Positions 46,066 to 58,400 of a stretch of 64,000 nucleotides of DNA are shown here, piece after piece (within the stretch, counting starts at the first letter, position 1; the number at the start of each line of letters is the position of its first letter). This DNA is from Edaphochlamys debaryana (Eukaryota > Chlorophyta > Chlorophyceae > Chlamydomonadales). Where the stretch lies: assembly GCA_016858145.1 (NCBI GenBank), contig JAEHOE010000082.1, positions 532,483 to 596,482 on the forward strand, in the 5' to 3' direction. Position numbers and translations under genes: made by a program. The notes under the pieces were generated by a model. That model was not told the origin of the DNA. It saw nothing but the letters and a program-made list of their open reading frames with translations, and did not search any database.

Positions 46066-49000
46066 TCACGCCAGAGTCCGGCTCGGCACCTGCGCGGCGG
46101 TGGCCGCACGCTTGCCGTCCGCCTGGCTGTCCGACTCCTCCTCCGCCTCGGCCTCAGCGGCGGCGGCGGCCGCCTTCTTGGCAGCCGTCGCCGCCGCCGT
46201 CGCGGCGGGCAGCGCCGCCAGGCGCGCGCGCGCCGCCGCCGCCTCCTTGGCGGCCTGCTCGGCCACCGCCGCCAGCGCCGTCGGCGTGGGCGGGTGATAG
46301 CGGTAGTCAGATCCGCTGCCGTACTCGAGCGTGTCGAGCAGGCGCTGGAAGTCGAACGACGGGATCACGTCGCGCAGCGGCTTCAGCATGTTGTACGACA
46401 GCGTGTACGCTATGAGAGCGAAGTAGTGACCGAACCAGCGGACCAGCGTGGGCGTGCCGACCTGAGGGGATTGTGCGGACGCGACGGTGTTGTTCAGTTT
46501 CATGGCCACAAAATGCAACACGACGTCAGTGGCGTGGTGTCTCAAACGCAACCCATACTGCTGCCATGCTGAGGCCCCTTCGCTGCCGGGACCCGGTGTC
46601 CAATATCTCCTGCTTGCACGGTCCTCCCCTCTCCACCCTCGCCTACACCCCACACCCGGCCTCCCCACCTGGAACAGCACCCTGCTGACGGCGATGGGGT
46701 TGAGAAGCATCATGCCCGCCATGGAGGCGGACAGCGGGCCCAGCTGGATCGTGTCCTGCGTGCCGTACAGATACGGGATCAGAGGGATCAAGACTGCGGG
46801 CAACTCTCTTTCCAGAGCCAGCCGGTACCCGTCCGAACCCAACCCCAGGGCCCCGGACGCCCAACCCAAATCTCTCAGCGACCACCACGCACCTGCAGGA
46901 ACGGCCGGGACACGCGGTCGCCCAGGATCTTCATCGCGCCGAAATTCGTGCCCAGGATCTCGTTCACGTGCGTGTACGGCAGCCGCTGCCACTCAGGCGC
47001 GTTGCGGAAGTCGCGCTCAAACAGCTTGCGCTGCAGAACCCCCGCCGAGGCGCCGGGCGCGGCCACGTTCTGGGGCAGATCCCCTTCCTCGTGGAAGTAA
47101 TCCGCGGGATCCGCGGATCCAGCCCCGAACCTCGCCGCCGCCATCTCAACCGCCTCAACGAACGCGGCCGCCGGGCCCGCGCCGCCGCCGAAGAGGAGCG
47201 GGAACGGGTCCTCCGCGGGCTCTGACGTGGCGCCGGGCGCCGAGAGGTACGGCAGCGACACGCCGGCGGCCGCGGCGGCGCGCTCGGCGGCGGCGGCGGC
47301 CTCCTCGGCGGCCCGCTCCGCCCGCTCGAGCTGCTGCATCTGCTCGCGCTCAATGACGTAGGCGGGGGTATGCGGGTAGTTGGCCGGGTAGACGGCCTGG
47401 GAAAGGGTGTAAAAGGCGCAGGGAGATGAGTCCAGGCCTTGTCGTGGAAAGTCCCCCTCCTCTCGTTGCCTTGCCCACTTCCCTCGCCGTGGCCCCATCT
47501 CGGCACCCTGCCCCACCTTACACCTCCCTCGACCTGCCCGTCCCCATCCCATCCCTTCCCTTCCGCATCCGCCCCTCCATCCTCCCCCCTCCACGCGACC
47601 CCCCTCCCCACCTGGCCCACGCTGATGCTCATGGAGCGCTGGAAGAGCCACGAGGCCGAGAGCGAGGGCTGGTAGGGGTGCAGCCAGCCCAGGTCGGCTT
47701 TGGACAGGCGGTCCTCGGCCAGCGCCTGGTTGATGCCGCGCGAGAGGCGGCCCAGGTGCCGCATCATGGAGCCGAAGCCGCCGAACGACAGCGGGGACTG
47801 GGCGGCGCTGGCGTCGCCGATCTGGGTCGGGGCGGGATGTGGGTTGGGAGTTTAAGATCGGGTGAGGCAGGAACTCCATGCTTGTCGCTGTCACGCACGA
47901 TTTTTCGCCTACGCCCTGCTGCTCCCGCTCGCGCTGCCGCCCGCAACCCCGCCCCGGCTGTCAGACCGCGCACCTGCATGACGCGGTCGAAGGCGGGCTT
48001 GAGCGGCCCGTTCGAGTAGCAGGGGAAGCCGCCGAAGAGCACGCGCTTGAATTGCAGCTGCTCCAGCGGGATGCCCTGGTACTGCGGCAGCGTCTCGAAG
48101 TAGTCGTCCAGCAGCTGCTCGAACGTGGGCCGGTCGGGGTGGGCGTCGCTGCGGGAGGTGGGCGGGGTCGGGGGAGGGTCAACGTGGGCGAACAGAAGGG
48201 TACGAGGGTACGAGGATGGGCTGCGCCGCTCGCATGGGCCTCGCTCCACCTCCTCGCCCGCGGCCCTCGCGCTTCCAAAGGCTTCCGTCCCCGGCCGGCG
48301 AGAGAACCGGTATTCCCCCAGGCCGCCTCCTGCCGCCTCCCACGCCCGATGCCGCTCCCGCCCTGCCCCCTTTTGCACCTGTAGGCGAACATGTAGGTGG
48401 TGCGCGCCTTGCCGCCCTCCGCCGGGAAGGCCTCCCAGAACATCTGCATGTCGTTGCGCACGTGGTCCTGGCTGTACAGCAGGTCCGCGGACGTGTTCAT
48501 GTCCGAGGGGAAGCCTGGGCCCACCAAAGAGGGAGCGACATAGGAGAGGGCGGGGGAGAGTCAGCGCGGTATCGCAGCCTGAGCGGGCCGTCATCCTTCC
48601 ATCCGACCGCGAGACACAAGCCCCGGCTCCCTCGCCCCCGCTCCCACTCCGCCCTTCCCTACAGCACTCCAACATCACCCCAACACCCATCCGTTCCCTC
48701 CTTCCCCTCCGCTCACCCTCGGCGCACGAGCCCACCACCATGACCATGCCGTCCGGCTTCACGCGGCCGCGGATCTGCTTGACGATGTCCGAGTAGTGGC
48801 CCATGCAGTCCAGCAGCAGGCGGGTCGCCATGACGCGGGGGGCGCGGGGCGCGTTGGCGAGCGCCCCAGCGGTGGCCAGGCCGTTGGGGCGGTTGGTGTC
48901 GCCAACCGCCACCGGCGCGGCGCCGCCGGGCGACAGCGTCAGCTTGAGGCCATCCTGTGGGATATCAAGGGTGCCGGGGGCGAGGAGAGCGAGCTGAGCT

Positions 49001-50465
49001 TCCCTGTTTCCTTGCTTAGCTAGCCGCCAAGGCCCTAGGGAGTCGCCCTCAGCCCGGCCGGCCCCCCCTCTCAGCGCGTGTCCCCGTGCGTGCGTGCTCA
49101 TCTCCTCACCGGGTGCACGGCGGCCGAGCGGAAGGCCGTGTTCTCGAAGATGACGCCCCCCGCCTCCGTGAAGCGCTTGCGCAGCATCTCCAGCAGGCTC
49201 TTGGGGTGCACGCCCAGGTTGAGCACGTCGCTGGTCCACATGTCCTGGGGAGGGAGGAAAGCACCGATTGAGTCGGGGCGTGGGGTGCGAGGAGTACAGT
49301 TCGGAGAACCGAGCCGGCTCGGCTACGATTCTGCGGGTGGGTGTTGTTGTCAAGTTGCAGATGTGGGTCGGCGAACAAGTCCTCTCCAGCGCAATCAAGC
49401 GATCCACCGTAGCGTCCTTCATGCTGCAGCAGGAGCAGTGCCTCACCTCTCCGCCCAGGAAGCCCACGCGGATGGGGTTGAACTCCGAGATGACGGTGGA
49501 GCGCAGCTCCGCCTCCGTCAGCAGGCCCAGCTCCACCAGGATCTCCAGCTCGCCCCAGCTGATGTTCCACTCCTGGTTGCGGCCCTGGCGGAGCGAGGGG
49601 TTTTGGGAGCGGGGGTTCGCACAGGTGAGGGGAAAGGCGGGTTGGGACTGGGGTGACAGGGGCCCTGGTCCGTGCCTAGCATGGAGTGTCCCCGGGCGTT
49701 TGCAGTGGTAGGGTGCAACAGTCTCGGAAACTCTAGGACGCAGGGCGCACACCCCCTGGCCCTAGCGGGGCCCTCTTTCCCATCTGCCCGAGGCCCGGAA
49801 ACTGGCTCACCTGCACCAGGCGCTTCTCCACGATGCACACGCGCCAGCCCTTGAGCTGGAGCGCGGTGGCGAGGAAGAGGCCCAGGGTCCCACCGCAGAT
49901 GACCACATCATAGTCATGTTGACGTGCGGAGGTCGAGGCGCCGTCAGAGTTGCGCGAGGAAGCCTCTGGGAACAGCGGCTCGTCGACGTAGCTGACGACG
50001 GTGGGGCCCTTCTTGTCGGGTTGGTGCTTCTGAGGGCAGAGGGAGCGGCATGCGGCACGGGCTGTCAGCGCAGCTTCGCAAGTAAGGTGAGCGGGTGCAC
50101 GCGCAACGCTTCAGATATCGCACCTGGTTGCGCACGGCGCGCCAGTAGGCCTCGGAAACGTCGAGGAAGGCAAGCGGGTCGCCCTCAATGTTGGCAGCCT
50201 GCTCCTTCAGGATGGTGCGCGCGAGACCAGCCCTTTTCGGTGCCGGCTTGGGAAACAGCGTCTGCTGGTCCGGCGCTGCGGCCTTGGCAGCGGTCGATCG
50301 TCGCGCGTTGGAGGAAACGGGCGCAGAGGATGAAGGTGCCGCTGAGCTGCCCGCGGCAAGCCAACCAGGCAGCGGCACCCTCGGCACCAGCACTGGCACC
50401 GATGGGAGCGCACTAAGGGGCGCCCGGGCCCCCACAGCGGGCGGACGCAAATGCGCGGTCTGCAT
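46066..50465 (-). CDS. Plastid lycopene cyclase-family FAD-dependent oxidoreductase
   Basis: Eleven phase-consistent exons, transcript order: 50465-50124, 50029-49811, 49584-49447, 49244-49110, 48954-48717, 48514-48379, 48148-47974, 47821-47612, 47396-46893, 46755-46669, 46461-46066 (TGA); 859 residues. A Ser/Ala-rich transit-peptide-like start is followed by the dinucleotide fold DYDVVICGGTLGLFLATAL (about 155-175). Family blocks follow in order: GRNQEWNISWGELEIL, EFNPIRVGFLGGE, DCMGHYSDIVKQIRGR, MFWEAFPAEGGKARTTYMF, IGDASAAQSPLSFGGFGS, HPYQPSLSASWLFQRSM and VNEILGTNFGAM. This matches the conserved plant protein annotated 'lycopene beta/epsilon cyclase protein' (Arabidopsis AT2G32640 type), not the true carotenoid cyclases; its substrate is unknown. 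It is longer than plant homologues because exon 9 inserts a roughly 110-residue Ala/Glu/Pro-rich segment and the last ~60 residues are an Ala/Glu/Lys helix. Family is firm; plastid location is inferred. Confidence 0.88.
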
Positions 50466-51032
50466 GGCGCTCCGACGCTTGGCCTGAGGCGTTGGCGAGG
50501 TCAAGCACAGTAGCACTCGAAAGCAGGCTGCTCGATGAAGGCTAGGCCAGAATTCTCCCCGCTGACGCTCGTTGGCAAGTGTGTGTGGTGGTGGGGCGCA
50601 GGATAGGGCTGCAACACCCTCGCCGCGGTGGGTCTCTCGGATGCGCGGGCCTGACGGATGTATCAGTGTGGATAAGTAACACACTTGTATGCAGGCGGAG
50701 GGCGTTGCAACGTCGCAAAGTAGCGGGGCCACGCGGAGCTCGCCCATGCGCAGCGAGACGTGTGGCCCTCGGCGCTGCTCCGTGCTCCCCCAACCGAATG
50801 CCGTGCACGTGCACCCGGCCAGCCCCCGTCCGTCGCGGTGCATTCGCGTGGGTCCCTACAAGCTACTTGACTCAGTCGTGGTGCATGCGACGGCAGCAGC
50901 TCGAGTAGGAAGCCCTCGAGTCGCTCCGCACGACCCCAGTGCCTCTGGCCAATTGACTACCACAGAGCATTTTCAGTACTACCTGAATAACTGCCTGTGT
51001 GTGGGCATAGGCTGCTCCCAACGAGAATCGGC
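50466..51032. promoter_or_regulatory. Divergent promoter region, cyclase-like / methyltransferase
   Basis: 567 bp between divergent start codons. It is expected to contain both promoters. No named element is recognised. Confidence 0.4.
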
Positions 51033-54000
51033 ATGTCGGCCGCCAACCTTCTGTCCACGGCTTCCCACCTGCATCACCGAGGCTCCACAACAGCCTTGCA
51101 CAGCTCTCGATCGCTGGCAGCATCGGCTGCATCCTCAGCGACGTGCGTCGCCATGCTTGCTCGGCGACTGCAACAATTGCCCTCGCGCGCAGCCCAGCGC
51201 GACTCTCTCCTCAGCCTGCTCGCTTTCGGCGAAAGGGGTCGCAGCTTGTGCCGGCTGCAGGCCGCGGCCGTGACCTCCCCGCCCACTGCCGTGGCTGCGC
51301 TGGGAGGGCCGCCGCCGTCAACCCCTGCCTCGTCGCGCGCTGCGGCCGCGGTGGCCTCGGCTGTAGCGGCGGGCCTCAGGCGTACCGCGAGCTCTGTCAG
51401 GTGAGGAGATAGGCGGGGGGGTGCCCTATACCGATAGCAGCACTGCCAAGTGGGGCTTCCTAGGAGCACCGCCAACGCCGCTGGCGTGAAGGGCGCTGCC
51501 CCTGCATACGTGCCCTGCCCCTGAGTCCCTGACCCCTTCCCTGCCCCTCCCCCCCGACGATGCCCGTCCCTGTCGCTCCCGCTTCCCGTTCCCACAGCAC
51601 CGCCGCGCCCGTCCACGTGGCCTCCACCCCCTCCCCCAGCCCCTCCTCCACACCCCCTCCCACCACCACCACCTCCACGTCCTCCACCTCGGCCCCCTCC
51701 CCCACCGCCTCCGCGCCCGCACCCCTCCCCCCCTCCTCCACCGAGGGCACCCACGTGCCCTGGGCCACCCTGGGGGAGGGCCTGGACCTCATCCAGATGC
51801 GGCTCTCCCTGGGAAACACCGCCACAGCCGAAAGCGCCGCCGCGGCCGGCTGCAGCCCCAGCCCAGGGCCCATCGCCCTGGAGGGTGCGGCCGGCGGCAT
51901 CAGCGGCGGCGCAGAGGGCTCGAGCGGGGAAGCGCGTTCGGGGGCGGGGGCGGGGGCGGGGGAAGGGGAGGTGGATGGGTCGGGGTGTGGCGATGCGGTG
52001 TTCAGCCTGGTGGCGCCCAGGGACGTGGATGCGCTGATGGACTTCTACGTGGACAAGGGTGAGGGGGGGGGAGAGGGGGGCAGGGGGAAAGGGCAGGAGG
52101 GGCAGGGGGGGGTTGAGGGGTGAGGGGGGTTGAGGGGTGAGGGGGGGGGCAGGAGGTGTTTCTTCGAGCGTCTTGAAGGGGGAGGGCGGGGGAGGGGGAA
52201 CAAGGGGGCAGGGGCCGCGGGCAGGAGGGGGATGGGGTTGGAGGGGTGCAGGGGGAGAGGGCCGAGATGAGGAGAGGGGCGGAGCGACTTTGGGCCCTGT
52301 GCTGCCAGCGTTGGCGCTACGCATATTGCGCTGCAGCGGTGTACCTTTCCACCGCCAGGCCCTGACTCCACACCGCCTTCCCCTCCACCCCCAGGCCTGA
52401 TGGATGCTGACCCCTACTGGGCCCGCGCCTGGCCCTCGGCCATCGCCCTGGCTGCCACCTTGCTCAGGAGGCCCGAGCTGGTGGGGGGGAGGGGGGGGGG
52501 CAGAGAGTCAGTGATAGGGCCAGGAGAGTCAGTGATAGCCTGCTGCGGCCTGCGAGAGCCCAGGACCTTCTCAGGGGGCGCTGGGCCGAGGGCAGGAACG
52601 TAGGACGGGGCGGGGCGGGGCGGGGCGGGCCCCCGCATGTCCTCGTGTCCTCGTGTCCTCGTGTCCTCGTGTCCCAACTTCAAGTGCCTTCCGGGCTCCC
52701 TCCTCCCTCCTTCCCACTCCCCCCTAGGTCCGCGGCAAGGTGGTGGCGGACTTGGGCGCAGGCCTGGGGCTGGCGGGGCTGGCAGCGGCTCTGGCAGGTG
52801 GGGGGGGAGGTGGAGCGGGTGCCCTGTGGGCTTCTGCAGCGGGGGTCCACATTACTAGTGGGAGACCATGTGTGCCCACCCCTGGGCCCCGCTGCCCCCT
52901 TGCCGTCCAGCGCATCCCCACGCTCTCGCCTCTCCACCCTTGGGCGCCGCGGCCCCCTTGGAATCCCGCTGGTTCCCATGCCCCCGCCGCTCCCCCCTTT
53001 TACCCCTCCCCACCCCCTCTGCCCCCAGGTGCCCGGGAGGTGGTCCTGCTAGACAGGGAGCCGCTGGCGTTACAGTGCGCCCTTCTCTCGGCCGCCGCCT
53101 CGGGCCTACCGCCGGGTGCCGTACAGCCCCTGCCGTACGACCAGCTGGCGCCGTACGCGCGGCTGCTGCTCACGCCGGAGGGGCGAAGCACCGCCGGGGC
53201 GGCCCAGGGCGGGCCCTCTGCGTCAACGCCCACCGATGCTGGATCTGAATCCGCATCTGCATCTGAATCTGGATCTGGATCGGACCGATCACAGGCTGTG
53301 GTGGAGGCGGAGTGGCGGCAGCTCATGGCAGTGGCAGCGGCCATTCGGGCCGAGGGGCCGGCCGTGTGGTCCGACGGCCCTGCCTCGAGCAGCGGCCGTA
53401 CGGACGGCGGCGTACGGACGGAAGACGGCCCGATCGTACGGGCGCACGTGTTCGACTGGACAGCCCCGCCCGACATGGCGTCGCTGCTGCCGCCGCCGCT
53501 ATCGGCAGCAAGCAAGCCGGCGTCCGGCCGCCGGCCGCCCGTGCGGCAGCGGCGGTTCGATGTCGTACTGGCGTGCGACGTTCTGTACGAATCGGCGGCG
53601 GTTGGGCCCATCTCGGAGCTGCTGCCCGCGCTGCTGAGGCCGGACGGGGGGCGCTTCCTCCTGGCGGACCCGCCCAACAGGACGGTGGGTGGGGGGTGTT
53701 CGTTGCTGAGCGGGGTCGCGTAGGGGGGGGGGCATGGGGGAGAAAAGCTGGCATGCTGTAAGTCGAGGGCGGGCCTGTGGGCTGTGACTGTGGGTCAGCC
53801 CCCGCGCGCTCGCCGCACGCACCAAGACGCCGGTGGAGTGGAGTTAGAAGGATCCGCCTCATCGCTCCGACAACCTCACGCTCACCCTTCTAGGCGCACA
53901 ACCGGGAGGCCTTCCTGGAGCGACTCAAGGACGGGCCCCTGCGGCTGAGGCTGGAGGAGGCGAGCATGGAGCAATGCCAGGTGCGTGCCTGCGGGCGTGT

Positions 54001-54488
54001 TAAGAGAGGTCCTCTGGGCAGTGAGGGGGGAAGGTGGAGACCGCTGCTGCAAGACGCGCGCTGGGTAAGTTACGGGTGCGTTCCAGGCGCGTGCGTGCTC
54101 GCGGAGGAGGCCGGGGCCAAAGGGGAGAGCGCCGGGACGTTGCTGTGGCGCGCTTGAGTGCCGTTGAGCGTGCTGTGCAGGGCGCGCGTTGCGGTCGCAG
54201 GGGGGACCCTGAAACGGGACCTGCCGGCCTGTGACGGTCCCCACGGAAGGAGGGGCGTGCTGTGCTGTGTCGTGCTGTGCTGTGCCAGGGCCCTCACGCC
54301 CCCTCCTTCCTTCCCCTCCACTCCACCTCTACCTTTCTACCACTCAGGCAGCCTGCTCCCGCCCCCAGGTCTCCCACCTTGACAATGAGATGGTCGGGGG
54401 GCTGCCCCCCACCGCGCAGGCCGTGCCCGTGCAGTTCCTGGTGCTGCGGAGCGGCCTGGGGAACGACACGGTGGGCGTGAAGCTGTGA
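51033..54488 (+). CDS. SAM-dependent methyltransferase (METTL21/ETFB-KMT-like fold)
   Basis: Seven phase-consistent exons: 51033-51400, 51598-52058, 52395-52480, 52728-52797, 53029-53684, 53894-53980, 54369-54488 (TGA); 615 residues. The first ~270 residues are Ala/Ser/Thr/Pro-rich and poorly structured; the extreme N-terminus looks like an organelle targeting peptide. The catalytic part begins DPYWARAWPSAIALAATLL, then has SAM motif I VVADLGAGLGLAGLAAAL (about residues 309-326), the acidic strand end VVLLDRE, and later FDVVLACDVLYE and FLLADPPNR. This order is typical of the seven-strand protein-lysine methyltransferase group (METTL20/21-like, Methyltransf_16/PrmA-like). Exon 5 carries a Ser/Asp/Glu-rich insertion (SESASASESGSGSDRSQ). 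The target is unknown. The fold is sure; the subgroup is tentative. Confidence 0.85.
52610..52673. repeat. GGGGC run and (TCCTCGTG)n minisatellite
   Basis: In the methyltransferase intron after exon 3, four GGGGC units are followed within a few bases by about four TCCTCGTG octamers. Confidence 0.85.
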
Positions 54489-55450
54489 GGAGTAGTGGGG
54501 GTGGGGGGCTCGCGTGAGCTGTGAGGAGTAGTGGTGGGGGTGAGCTCACAGCTGTGAGGAGGGATAGCAGGTATGCAGCTCAATGTGAGGCTGGGTGGGA
54601 GGGGAGGGGGTCAAGCGGTGAGGGGTGTCAGGGGGGGTAAAGCTGTGACGGGGAAGGCGGAGGGCGTGTTGTGTGTGATTGGCTGCTCGATTGAGCCGAC
54701 GGGCGTCCGTGTGCGTGATGGGGGTTTAAGCTGTGAAGCTGGTTTGGCAAAGGGTCAAATCAAAGGGCCAGGCTGTGAGGTGGATTGGTGAGGCCAAGTG
54801 GGAAATAGGGGCAGAGCGGGAACCTCGTGGAATGTGTTCTCCACGGGTGTGGACTTCAATTATGAGCGCGGCGTCTTACGCAGCTATATTGTTTTGGGGA
54901 TGCTGAGGGAAAAGCAGGAGGCGCTGAGGGGTGGGTACTGAGGGGCTGTAACGGCTGTGAGCGGAGAGGCGAGCAGACGATTAAAAAGGGAGGCTTAGGC
55001 TGATACCGGTATGTCTCATAATGCTTTGGGGCGAAGGCAGCTGAAGGAGAACGTGGCGGAGCATAAGGACGCGACCGCAAATGTTGCGTGTTACACTCGT
55101 TAAGCTGTAAATCACGCCTGGCCTCCTACTTTCGTTTCGTACCCAATCGGTCCAGACTCAGGCCCCGGATTGCTCAGCATGCAGTGGCATGCCACGGCCA
55201 CACGCGCACAACCCCATCACGCAGATACCATACCCACACCAACCCGCCGGCCCAAACATCATACAGCCACTGCTCCTTGTGTGCAAGGTCACCCAGCATG
55301 CCTCGCCCGGTCCAGTGCTACCGGTGCTTATTCCTCATCCTGCCGTATTTGCACGAATGAATCGCTTCCCTTCCGGAAAGCCCAAACAAACAAGTTGATC
55401 TTGATGTGTAGCATGCGTGCGCCATGCATGCAACACTACTCGTGCCTGCC
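54489..55450. other. Convergent 3' region, methyltransferase / HYR gene
   Basis: No coding exon is supported. Just after the methyltransferase stop, GCTGTGAGGAGTAGTGG-type sequence is repeated two to three times (54483-54560). TGTAA occurs at 54947-54951 and 55106-55110, either of which could end the methyltransferase transcript. Confidence 0.45.
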
Positions 55451-58400
55451 CTACTTGTTGCGCACTACCTTGATCAGAGCCAGCTTGGTGGCCCCCGAGC
55501 AGCCGGGGGCGGTGAGCTGCAGCTGCAGCTGGTAGCAACCGCCCAGCGCCACGCGGCCCTTGAGGCTGAAGCCCAGCAGGTACGCGCCCGCAGCCTGGTC
55601 GTACCTGGGGTGGGGGCGGAAGGGGCGGAGGTAGGGGAAGAAGAAGCCATCAGGTCTCACACACGTGCCTTACTTGAGGAGTGGCACCCCGGTTCCCGAA
55701 TCCCCCATCTCAGCGGTCACCCCGGCTCACTTGAGGGCGCCGTCGTACGACACGGCGGTGCTGACGTCAGCGGGGGCGTCCGGGTCTGCGAAGGAGGTGC
55801 AGCTGACGGGCGCCAGGCGGGGGTAGCCGGTGGCCAGGATGCCCATGCCCAGGTAGCCGCCCATTGACCACTTGAGCGGCAGGTTCTGGGGAGGAGGGGG
55901 CGGGCAGGGGCATGAGGCGGTGAGAGCAAAGACGCCTAGAGCGGTACAACAATGTGGTGCGGGGTTGAAGCTGGGAGTACGGGGCCTAAGCAGCACAGCA
56001 CACCGGGAGACAAGCGTCCCGGGTGACATTATTGGCAAGTGCCCTGAGTTCGGCTAGTGCCCTGGAGAGAAACACCTCAGTCAGTGCCACACACCTGTGA
56101 GGCGGACACCTGGTTAACCTGGGGCGGATTCTCCACAGGGGATTGGAAGCCCACGAACCCACAGACCGATGTGGGAACAATTACAGGCGCAACTGCGGGT
56201 GGACAAATGGCAAGTAAAGTTTCAATGACCTGGGTGATTACCCTTTCGCACACGGGCCGTATGAGACTTGACGGCTAAACTTGTACCCCTACTGAGTGAC
56301 CCGACACTTACGGACGGTAACCTTGAAGCTCGTGCTAGGGCTGTTGCCAGAGAAATCTGTGGCCGTACACGTGACGGTGGTGGTGCCCACAGGGAAGGTT
56401 GAGCCAGAGCTGTGGTCGCATGCGACCGTGGGACTGCCGTCGAGGTTGTCCGTGGCGGTCGGGGGCGTGAAGTCCACCTTAGCGCCGTCCCCAGAGGTGG
56501 CCTCCACGTCCGCAATCTCGGCGGTCACGGTTGACAGGCTGGGGGCCGTCTTGTCGACTGAGGGCGGAAGGAAGGGAGCGGATGCAGCAGGGCGTGTAAC
56601 AAGCCGCGCGCGCGTGGGGGCGAGAGTCCAGGGAAGAGAGCGCACAGCGTATCCAGCAAAAGGCAGGCTAAAGCTGCCTGGGGCGCTGCACGGAAGGCGA
56701 GGAGGCCAAGACATGTGCCCACAAGACGTGATGGGAAGAGGCATGCCCCACACCCACCGTCAGTCCGCTGCGAGCCCCTCCGGCCCCGACCTTGTCCCAC
56801 CCGTCTTGACACTCACCCACGGTGACGTTGAAGCTGGTGCTGGCGGTGTTGCCCGAGGCGTCCTTAGCCGTGCACGTGACGGTGGTGGTGCCCACAGGGA
56901 AGATCGAGCCCGAGCTGTGGTCGCACTGCACCTGGGGGCTGCCGTCGAGGCTGTCCGTGGCGGTCGGGATTGTGAAGTTCACCCTAGCGCCGTCCCCAGA
57001 GGTGGCCTCCACGTCCGCAATCTCGGCGGTCAAGGTGGACAGGCTGGGGGCCGTCTTGTCGACTGAGGGCGGAAGGAAGGGAGCGGATGCAGCAGGGCGT
57101 GAGACAAGCCACGCGCGCGTGGGGGCGAGAGTCCAGGGAAGAGAGCGCACAGCGTATCCAGCAAAAGGCAGGCTAAAGCTGCCTGGGGCGCTGCACGGAA
57201 GGCGAGGAGGCCAAGACATGTGCCCACAAGACGTGATGGGAAGAGGCATGCCCCACACCCACCGTCAGTCCGCTGCGAGCCCCTCCGGCCCCGACCTTGT
57301 CCCACCCGTCTTGACACTCACCCACGGTGACGTTGAAGCTGGTGCTGGCGGTGTTGCCCGAGGCGTCCTTAGCCGTGCACGTGACGGTGGTGGTGCCCAC
57401 AGGGAAGATCGAGCCCGAGCTGTGGTCGCACTGCACCTGGGGGCTGCCGTCGAGGCTGTCCGTGGCGGTCGGGATTGTGAAGTTCACCCTAGCGCCGTCC
57501 CCAGAGGTGGCCTCCACGTCCGCAATCTCGGCGGTCAAGGTGGACAGGCTGGGGGCCGTCTTGTCGACTGAGGGCGGAAGGAAGGGAGCGGATGCAGCAG
57601 GGCGTGAGACAAGCCGCGCGCGCATGGGGGCGAGAGTCCAGGGAAGAGAGCGCACAGCGTATCCAGCAAAAGGCAGGCTAAAGCTGCCTGGGGCGCTGCA
57701 CGGAAGGCGAGGAGGCCAAGACATGTGCCCACAAGGGGTGATGGGAAGAGGCATGCCCCACACCCACCGTCAGTCCGCTGCGAGCCCCTCCGGCCCCGAC
57801 CTTGTCCCACCCGTCTTGACACTCACCCACGGTGACGTTGAAGCTGGTGCTGGCGGTGTTGCCCGAGGCGTCCTTAGCCGTGCACGTGACGGTGGTGGTG
57901 CCCACAGGGAAGATCGAGCCCGAGCTGTGGTCGCACTGCACCTGGGGGCTGCCGTCGAGGCTGTCCGTGGCGGTCGGGATTGTGAAGTTCACCCTAGCGC
58001 CGTCCCCAGAGGTGGCCTCCACGTCCGCAATCTCGGCGGTCAAGGTGGACAGGCTGGGGGCCGTCTTGTCGACTGAGGGCGGAAGGAAGGGAGCGGATGC
58101 AGCAGGGCGTGAGACAAGCCGCGCGCGCGTGGGGGCGAGAGTCCAGGGAAGAGAGCGCACAGCGTATCCAGCAAAAGGCAGGCTAAAGCTGCCTGGGGCG
58201 CTGCACGGAAGGCGAGGAGGCCAAGACATGTGCCCACAAGGGGTGATGGGAAGAGGCATGCCCCACACCCACCGTCAGTCCGCTGCGAGCCCCTCCGGCC
58301 CCGACCTTGTCCCACCCGTCTTGACACTCACCCACGGTGACGTTGAAGCTGGTGCTGGCGGTGTTGCCCGAGGCGTCCTTAGCCGTGCACGTGACGGTGG

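Noticed and set aside
47764..49752. A 662-codon minus-strand open frame in the cyclase-like gene
   Set aside because: It reads straight through several introns. The true exons lie in other frames and join to a conserved flavoprotein.
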